A DNA stretch of 64,000 bases, from NCBI GenBank assembly GCA_021234155.1, contig JAJEKV010000144.1:436001-500000 (forward strand), in the 5' to 3' direction. Below the pieces are notes generated by a model. The model saw only the letters and a program-made list of their open reading frames with translations. It was not told the origin of the DNA and did no database searches. Positions 57,620 through 64,000 of the stretch are shown here, piece after piece. The number at the start of each line of letters is the position of its first letter. The stretch's first letter is position 1. Made by a program: the position numbers and the translations under genes. The stretch is from Isoetes taiwanensis. Taxonomy: Eukaryota > Streptophyta > Lycopodiopsida > Isoetales > Isoetaceae.

Positions 57620-60430
57620 TATATCAACATCTACATCTTCAGAAACCAAAAAGAGAGCCTAAACATTTCCCAAACAAGGATATTGATGTTCAAACACAAG
57701 TAAGCATTCATTCAGTAACATGCAAATGTTACCTTTCATTGCAGCAAAAATAAGAATGGCATCGAAGGACACATACTATGTATGTACGATGGAGCATCAG
57801 ATTGTTGGCACATGATCCATGGTATGCATGCATTCGATCCCACAGCCATGCTAGCTGCCTTAATAAAAACTCATTTGAAAGTACATCAAGCTTTTTCTAC
57901 TCCTCTGCAATTAAAGTACAGATGTTACCATATTGCTTCAAAAATAGACATGGCTTATGATTGCAATACTTGCCGTGGATAAATCATGAGGAAGATATAT
58001 CACTATTTCAAGCTATGATGTTTCGCATCTACCATAATCACATAATCTCTACAATCACAATGTTACATAAGCATATCCTTCACCTGGACATTAGTTTCTC
58101 CTGCCAGACCTATAAGTTTTGCCAGGCCAGCCTGCATCATGCATGTGGATTGTAAGCACGCATGGTATGACATAGTTTTTTTTAATCAATATTACAGTTT
58201 TAACACAAATTCTAACTTCATTCCACAATTCTTCATTAGAAAAATAATTTCAGTGACATATCTTGTTAACAGCAAAGCATATGAATTATCTACACCATTT
58301 GATCTTCAAGGATATAAGCCCGAGTGCATGCCATGCTGGAACCATCTACCATCATTACAGTCTAGTCATTTAACAAATCCAACATATCTATTTAAGGGTA
58401 AAAAACATGCAGATGCAATTTAAGGAGAATAACCAGTCAACCATTTGTATCTTTGTATCTATAGAATGAGGGCAATAAACAATTTTGCAATGCCACATTA
58501 GGCAGGAGACGATCCACTGCAACAGATATTTCATAGCCTTAGAATACTAGAAGCAGTATCAGAGTCTTTGAAACTCCAAGAAAGTATACCAGGCCATTGC
58601 ATATCAGACTAGAATCCAGGCTTCTTTGTTGTGGGCAGCATATTCAGCTTGTATTTCTCCACAATCCTGATCAAAAATTGTTTACTCGACTGAGCAAAAA
58701 GCTCTCCTTCCTTTCTGCATAAGGCGGCCAAGTCCAGACCAGCACCATTAATCAGATTGATGAGATACTATCGGGTTTGCTTTCCCTTTGTCACGAGGAG
58801 CGCCTACAGCAGGCCAGGCCACCAGCAGACTTTTGAGAAAGCCCTGAGTTGCCTGCTTCTTATTCCCCAGCTGTCGGATCTCCAAATGGCCTATCCGTGC
58901 CCATACCTATTCCGGAATGCAAAGCTCCCAATAGCTAGAAGAAAATGGAAAGTTCAGATTTAGGGATACCTTCATTTCGTGGCCAAAGTTGGCTTGACTA
59001 GCTGGAACCGCATCCTAAATCAGAGCCTAAGTACAGATTGATCTTGAGTCATGATGCCACAGAGTGCCGATATTCCTCCCTGCATTATTTTTGCTGTGTA
59101 AACCCTAGAGCGCCGCTATTGTTGGCGAAGACGAACCCTAATCATATTTCTGCCCTGTATTTTTTTAACCAGAAAAAACCTTTTCGTATGCAACAGGCTA
59201 TTCATACCATGGTCCAACTAAACATTAACTTAGACAACCTTGCCCTAGGCATTTCCACGGTAGGATTTCGTGCTAGTATAATATAGAAGCCTACCCTGTT
59301 TTTCATATTTCCAATGTTAGGTTGCCCCAATCCACTTAGTATTTATATGGTGACATGGTATTTATCTAGTGTCTACATAATCCACATATCATATGGTCTG
59401 ACTTTTTACTCCAGAGCCAATTTTGTCAGAGGGATCCACCTAATGTCCCCTTGCACCACCTGTTATACCACACCTTTGTAGCTTATATTTTCCTTGCATC
59501 AATATAGAGCAAGCATGGTGTAAATATGGAGTAAACCATATTAAAAATACACGGTAATCATGTCAAACTGTGTCCTATTACTATAAGCAAAGCCATGTTA
59601 AGAGTTACATGGCCTAGACAAAGCCATGTTGAAATTACAAGGTCTCGCATATTAAAATTACATGGTCTAGCATGTTAAAGTTACCCGGTCTATCATGTTA
59701 GAATTAGCAAACCTTCCTCATATTTTACTTAATTTTCATGGGGCATGCCTTTAGAGTTCATGAGACTTTGTTTTTCATAACCGTCTATACTGCTGCTTCC
59801 GTTAGAGTGGTCCTAGGACTGTGCTTGATTAAACACCAAGGTAGATTTGGATGTTAATTCAAGGAAAACCACTAAGGCACTCTAGAGTTCTAAGAACTTA
59901 TTCCTGTTGCATCTCTAGCTAGAAACATTTGATTCGATATGCTAGGTCAAGTTTGATCTTAGCATTTCAATCCAAAACCTTATTAGACTATGCTGGGCCT
60001 CAGAATAGGAGCTCAAGGCCCTAGATGAAAGTGCAATCAGCATTATTGTACCTTTCCAACACCAGTACTACCAATAGTGTGTGGTGCCAATTTTAGCTTC
60101 AATCATTTCAGGCAGCAGATTGCCCATTCTAAGAGGTGAACCTGTACATAAGGTTAGTATTATGTGAGGCCCAAATTACAAGTGCCACATGTACGCTTCT
60201 ACTCTATAGTCATACATTCACAATTTCTTTTTACCTCTGTCTAACCGTCAGACCTGTACTTTTTGCTCTGTCTAGGGATGGAAATTTATATTTTCCTCCC
60301 AAAGAACATCATCAAGATTCATAAAATAGTAGATTAATAGATAGATCACAAAGAAAGCTTTCTAATGCAACAAATTTCATCAAAAACGGGCTCTTGGATC
60401 AAAAGTTATGATCAAAACTGTATCAATAAA
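57620..60430. other. Interior of the CACTA element
   Basis: No transposase motif seen. One unexplained coding-like frame lies on the minus strand at 58600-58760. The stretch 60350-60420 (GGATCAAAAGTTATGATC) resembles 62765-62822. Confidence 0.45.
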
Positions 60431-60439
60431 AAATCTGAA

Positions 60440-60770
60440 CTTTCTGACGAAATTCCTGACGTTTTTTCTGACGAATTTGATGATGAACAGGATGACGAAA
60501 TGTCTGACGAAATGTCTGACGCAAAATTCTGACGTAAAAACTGACGTTTCATCTGACGAAAACCCTGACGAACAGTTTCTGACGTTTTTCCTGACGATAT
60601 ATTTGACGCAAAACCTGACGTATAGCCTGACGATTAGTGTGACGAATGTTCTGACGCAAAATCGTCATTACATGCGTCAGGAAGTTATTCGTCAGTATTA
60701 GCGTCAGTATAAACGTCAGATCAAATCTTTAAAGATAGTCTGACGATTTTTCTGACGCCTAACAACAATT
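60440..60770. repeat. Right subterminal array of CTGACG words, 12-bp period
   Basis: About 22 CTGACG-type words, mostly 12 bases apart, and in the orientation opposite to the main part of the left array. The last four before the TIR are flipped (CGTCAG). An apparent frame of repeating LT-containing tetrapeptides (60408-60701) is a by-product of the period. Confidence 0.9.
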
Positions 60771-61059
60771 CTCTTGTAGTGGTCTGATTGCTGGTCATGT
60801 GGTCCTGCTATATGTGTCTTTGTAAAGAAAGTTGTGGCTGCAGTAATGCGAGACTTGGACATACTATCCCAATGCAAGGTGAGTTCGTAAATTTGAAGGT
60901 ATTACTCATCCAATGTGAGGCCTGATATGTTTGTTGCAGGGTGTACCAATTTCTAGTGGCGAGCTGTTGGACACGCGCAGAATGATGATTGATGTTGTGA
61001 AGCACAGTTGCTCTAGTAATGAAGCTGAGGTTGACAGATCAATAGATCTTTACTTGTAA

Positions 61060-61746
61060 TCACATGTTTGTATTATTGTAACCAAAGAGGTTATTCTTGT
61101 AACCTATTCTTTCATTGACACTCTAATGTATATTGTTGTATACTATTGTATACAATAGACTTTTCTGGCTGACCAGAGCAACACTCTGGTGGAGTTCAAA
61201 TCTCCAGAAGAAATTGATGTATTCAAAGATTCATGACAATGTGGTGATACATGTCGTGATAGTCGAGGTGATGCAAATGGTGCATGTGGTGAATCATGTG
61301 GTGAATCATGTGGTGAATCATACACAAGGCACCCAAAAATTTAACCACTATAATAAACCACTAAAAAACCCCTATAGATGTGGTTTCTTATGCTGAAAAA
61401 ATTAATCTTAGTAAAAATCACATAACATAGTGGTTTCCATAACTCATACATGGTTATTCATGCTAGTTTTATGTTGTCGTGTGGTTTATTAAAATCAATA
61501 TTAGCTTATTACATGGTTTCTAGTGTCAATGGTGGTCTTTTATGTTGGATTTCTAATGTAGCGTTATTTATTAAATCCACAGTGGCTTGTGGCATGGTTT
61601 TTGACGTTGCTTTAAACATGGCAATGGTTGTTTGTGTTGGTTTTCATTGTCACATGGCTTAGTGAAGTTGAAGTATTCTATAGCATGGTTTTTTATACAA
61701 ATTTAAATACCATAGTGTTTAATCATGCTAGTTCTCTAATGTAAAA
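61060..61746. other. 3' flank of the Ulp1 gene
   Basis: No gene. A 12-bp tandem repeat (CATGTGGTGAAT, three copies, 61283-61318) and loosely repeated CATGGTTT words to 61720. Confidence 0.45.
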
Positions 61747-62223
61747 ATGCATATTCACACGGGGGGTGACTTCGGGCAACGAGAGCTGTTGGATAGGCAT
61801 ATTTACCCCTTATTCCTTAATCTACACCGTACGTAAAGTTCCTCATTTGTGGGGTATGCAAGTACAAAATTTGATATACTGTATAACAAGATTCGCAAAA
61901 TACTATAAGATTTCAAGCGGAATACTATATGGTGTTGATTTTGTACGTGCAAAATACAATTATGAGGGCTCTCGCTGCCCTAAGTCACCCCCCGTATGAA
62001 TATGCACCCAAACCAAAGGGGGTTTAAGAGGGATTTTAATTTAAATGTGTTGGACCCAATGGTTGTGTTAATTAATGTCAATGGTAGTTATGTGTTGGTT
62101 GTTAATGTCAATGGTTGTTATGTGTTGGTTGTTATGTGTTGGGGGATTTAATTTTTATATGTTGCATGTTAATGGTTTGTGTTGCAAAACAATTTTTTTG
62201 GCCCCTTCGGGGCCTTAGGGACG
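61747..62223. mobile_element. Long-TIR MITE, copy 2
   Basis: Same family as 26920-27391, with the centre inverted relative to it. Inner arms read TGCATATTCACACGGGGG, CAACGAGAGC and GGCTCTCGCTGCCC, CCCCCGTATGAATATGCA. The right end extends through a GTTATGTGTTGGTTGTTA tandem part to GGCCCCTTCGGGGCC. The left arm is cut short at 61747. Confidence 0.85.
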
Positions 62224-62255
62224 TCCCCCTTCCCCCTTAGGGACGTCCCCCTTTA
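62215..62255. repeat. Two GGGACGTCCC palindromes, 22-bp step
   Basis: CTTAGGGACGTCCCCCTT occurs twice (palindromes at 62218-62227 and 62240-62249), just beyond the MITE end. Confidence 0.85.
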
Positions 62256-62859
62256 GAATTCAAACCAGAAAAAAACTAGAAATCATTTGAGGCTTTCATC
62301 ACCTGTAGCTTTTGAATTTGATTACAATAAAACAAATAGAACATAAGTAAAAGTTACCATAAAGATCGAGCAGATTGATCCCATTATTTTGAAAGTCATA
62401 AAGTTTGCAACACGCAACACCCATACACAAACATTTTTCAACTGGAATTTAACATCAGCCTTTGGCCTCCATGGATTCTTGTGGTGAGAAACCAAAGTGG
62501 GAAACTTTTCTGCTTGTTAGCACAAGGATCTAGAAGTCTTGGAATTTGCTTAATAACTGCCTCAAAATCTAAAAATGCATGGTAATTTTTTGCAAGCTTC
62601 ATTCGGAATGAGCCATAAAACAATATCCAATAGCGCAATCCTGTATTAATCAACTGGTAGGATGTGAAAGCCTACCAAACCCGGCCGAAAAATTGCTGTT
62701 TTAGCATAGATATCTTAACCAAACATATCCATATCATACACTATCAAAAAGATCTCGGAGAGAGCTTTCCAACGCAATAAAAATCATCTCAAACAGAGCT
62801 ATGGATCAAAAGTTATGATAAGAAATGTGTTGCCGACGGGGAAACTGCACTACATACGC
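62256..62859. other. Intergenic, no gene recognised
   Basis: Contains a segment (62690-62825) similar to 60350-60420 in the CACTA interior. No gene. Confidence 0.4.
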
Positions 62860-63190
62860 CCTTCAAGCCCTTCATGTGCCCATTATGCACCGCACACAAA
62901 AAGAGGGCTTTTGTTGTGAGCCATTAGTTGTTGACCATTGGAAAAAAAAGGCTAAAATCAATGGCCCTTCATGTGCCCATTATGCACCACACGCACAAAA
63001 AAAGGGCTTTTGTTGTGAGCCATTGGTTGTTGACCATTGAAAAAAAAAAGGGCTAAAATCAATGGCTCAGAAATGGTGCACTCTAGATGTACGCATTAGT
63101 ACATCCATTTGAATACATCACGAAATCATAGGAAAACCTTAGTGAAAAGCGTACAAAAACACAAAGAAAGCCCCCTGTTATTATGCTACA
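62860..63190 (-). repeat. Dispersed repeat, copy 2, with a 97-bp internal tandem duplication
   Basis: Reverse-complement counterpart of 24640-24850. The block CTTCATGTGCCCATTATGCA ... AATCAATGG occurs twice in tandem (62871-62967 and 62968-63067). Frames across it are repeats of the same few words. Confidence 0.8.
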
Positions 63191-64000
63191 TATTTATAAT
63201 GGTCGTGGTTTGTAGCATGGTTTTCAATATCGAGTTTATTGTCATGGTAATTATTCATAGTTATCACCTAATAGAATGTGGATATTCATAGTGGTTACTC
63301 ATAAGGCACTCAAAACACAAATGTCATAATATTTTCTATTTTTTGAAGAACATTATACTTTATTTAAGTATCAATCAAATTAGTACATGTGAAAATACAA
63401 AGGTGTCTTTTGTGCAATTTGTTATTGTTTGATCTTTTGTAATTTGTTTTGAATCTTTACCACATACTATAGTAATATTCAAGAACTATGTATGTTTTTG
63501 CATTCACACTTCTTACATTTCTTAGCAAAGGGTTTTAATATGGCTTTCGATTTTTCAAAACCAATTTAATTAATATCCCATGCTTAAATTTGTATTAAGA
63601 AGGAGAATGTCCTGCTATAATGATATTTTAAAGATGGAAATCATTCTCGAGATGATTTTGTTTAATTTTAAATTGATTGAAGATAGCTTCAAGTACAATT
63701 ATCCTTGTGACGATGCCTCTTCCTTGCATAACCATGCATTTTCTCCCTTTTAAATGCCTCGGGCATTTGCATGTTATTTTGAAGCTCTGCATGGCCATAC
63801 CATGGATTAAAAAAGGGAAACAGACCCATGATGGAAGATCTAGAAATGTACCATGGCATTGATTTTACTTTGGCATGCCATCAGATTGGGTAATTTGAGA
63901 GGAATTTAGGGATTAATAGAAAATTCTATAGTATAAAAGGTTTCTTGGGATTATCTTCTATGATTAAAGAAAGGCTCAAATATTACATAAGATTTTTCAT
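63191..64000. other. Intergenic, no gene recognised
   Basis: AT-rich, no features seen. Confidence 0.4.

Larger units (their letters stand above)
56345..60781. mobile_element. CACTA (En/Spm) transposon, 4437 bp, Pack-type
   Basis: Both ends are CACTACAAGAGAAT in inverted orientation (56345-56358 and 60768-60781), perfect over 14 bp. The 3-bp target GTC is duplicated at 56342-56344 and 60782-60784. Subterminal arrays of CTGACG words lie at 56365-56700 and 60440-60770. No transposase (TPase/TNP2) frame is recognisable inside; kinesin exons are. It is therefore non-autonomous and would need a TPase in trans. Confidence 0.95.
55834..61059 (+). pseudogene. Ulp1-type (C48) cysteine protease gene, disrupted by a CACTA element
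   Basis: Exon 1 (about 55834-55914) reads LDQEAIRILEKSRDWFSDRI and VHFFMRL, the family's W(L/F)xDxxIxFFxxLL start. Exon 2 (55992-56344, continued at 60785-60878) carries QQHWTVYVIVG with the catalytic His, YHFDSL with the Asp, then QSDCWSCGPAIC with the Cys. Exon 3 (60940-61059) ends SIDLYL and a stop. Ulp1 proteases release SUMO or related ubiquitin-like proteins; the family also occurs inside plant transposons. The splice GT/AG and phases agree. The CACTA element sits within the codon for the Ser before the DCWSCG block, so the unspliced gene makes a protein without the catalytic Cys. Whether this is a host gene or an older TE-borne Ulp1 copy is open. Upstream sequence is lost to the LINE. 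Confidence 0.85.

Noticed and set aside
60408-60701. 97-codon frame with a repeating LT-containing tetrapeptide
   Set aside because: It is produced by the 12-bp subterminal DNA repeat of the CACTA element; no start context, no homology.

Overview
The window looks like nuclear DNA of a land plant, most likely a fern or another seed-free vascular plant with a large, repeat-rich genome. The evidence is an intronless 773-residue pentatricopeptide-repeat (PPR) gene of the organelle RNA-editing type, plastid enolase exons with GT/AG introns, a NINJA-family jasmonate/ABA adaptor, and a deep stack of LINE, LTR, CACTA and MITE insertions. I cannot fix the genus from sequence alone. There are no bacterial operons, CRISPR arrays or rRNA genes.

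Layout. 1-3638 is intergenic with one dispersed repeat (1884-2815). 3639-5960 is the intact PPR gene. 6930-7520 is a reverse LINE fragment. 9409-11518 is plastid enolase with seven exons and single-base frameshifts. 13870-14305 is a CHCHD2-like relic. 14957-15055 is a Ty1/copia scrap interrupted by a nearly complete reverse LINE (about 15056-18720) whose 5' side carries a tandem repeat. 19240-24200 holds no gene I recognise. 24208-28427 is a broken P-class PPR-SMR locus, apparently split by a repeat, a decayed cyclophilin and a long-TIR MITE. 29185-29815 is a LINE 3' end. 31387-32417 holds a cytochrome P450 K-helix exon and a trehalose-phosphatase exon, both relics. 35250-35849 (minus) is the intact NINJA-family gene. 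39101-42400 is a multi-exon RING-H2 gene with matching splice phases, followed by a frameshifted FCP1/NIF-type phosphatase domain (42400-43036).

43022-55440 is a nest: a reverse LINE interrupted by an 11.5-kb LTR element without recognisable coding sequence (two LTRs, primer-binding site, polypurine tract), one LTR of which is itself interrupted by a 630-bp TIR element. 55653-61059 is an Ulp1-type (C48) cysteine-protease gene. One of its exons is present as an inverted duplication, and its catalytic domain is cut between the Asp and Cys motifs by a 4437-bp CACTA transposon (56345-60781). That transposon has a 3-bp target duplication, 12-bp-phased subterminal motif arrays and captured kinesin exons. 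61747-63190 holds second copies of two repeats seen near 24.6 and 27 kb.

Convincing intact genes are few: the PPR gene, the NINJA-family gene and probably the RING-H2 gene. Several others (enolase, FCP1-like, cyclophilin) are broken mainly by one-base changes in homopolymers, so assembly consensus error has to be weighed against true decay.
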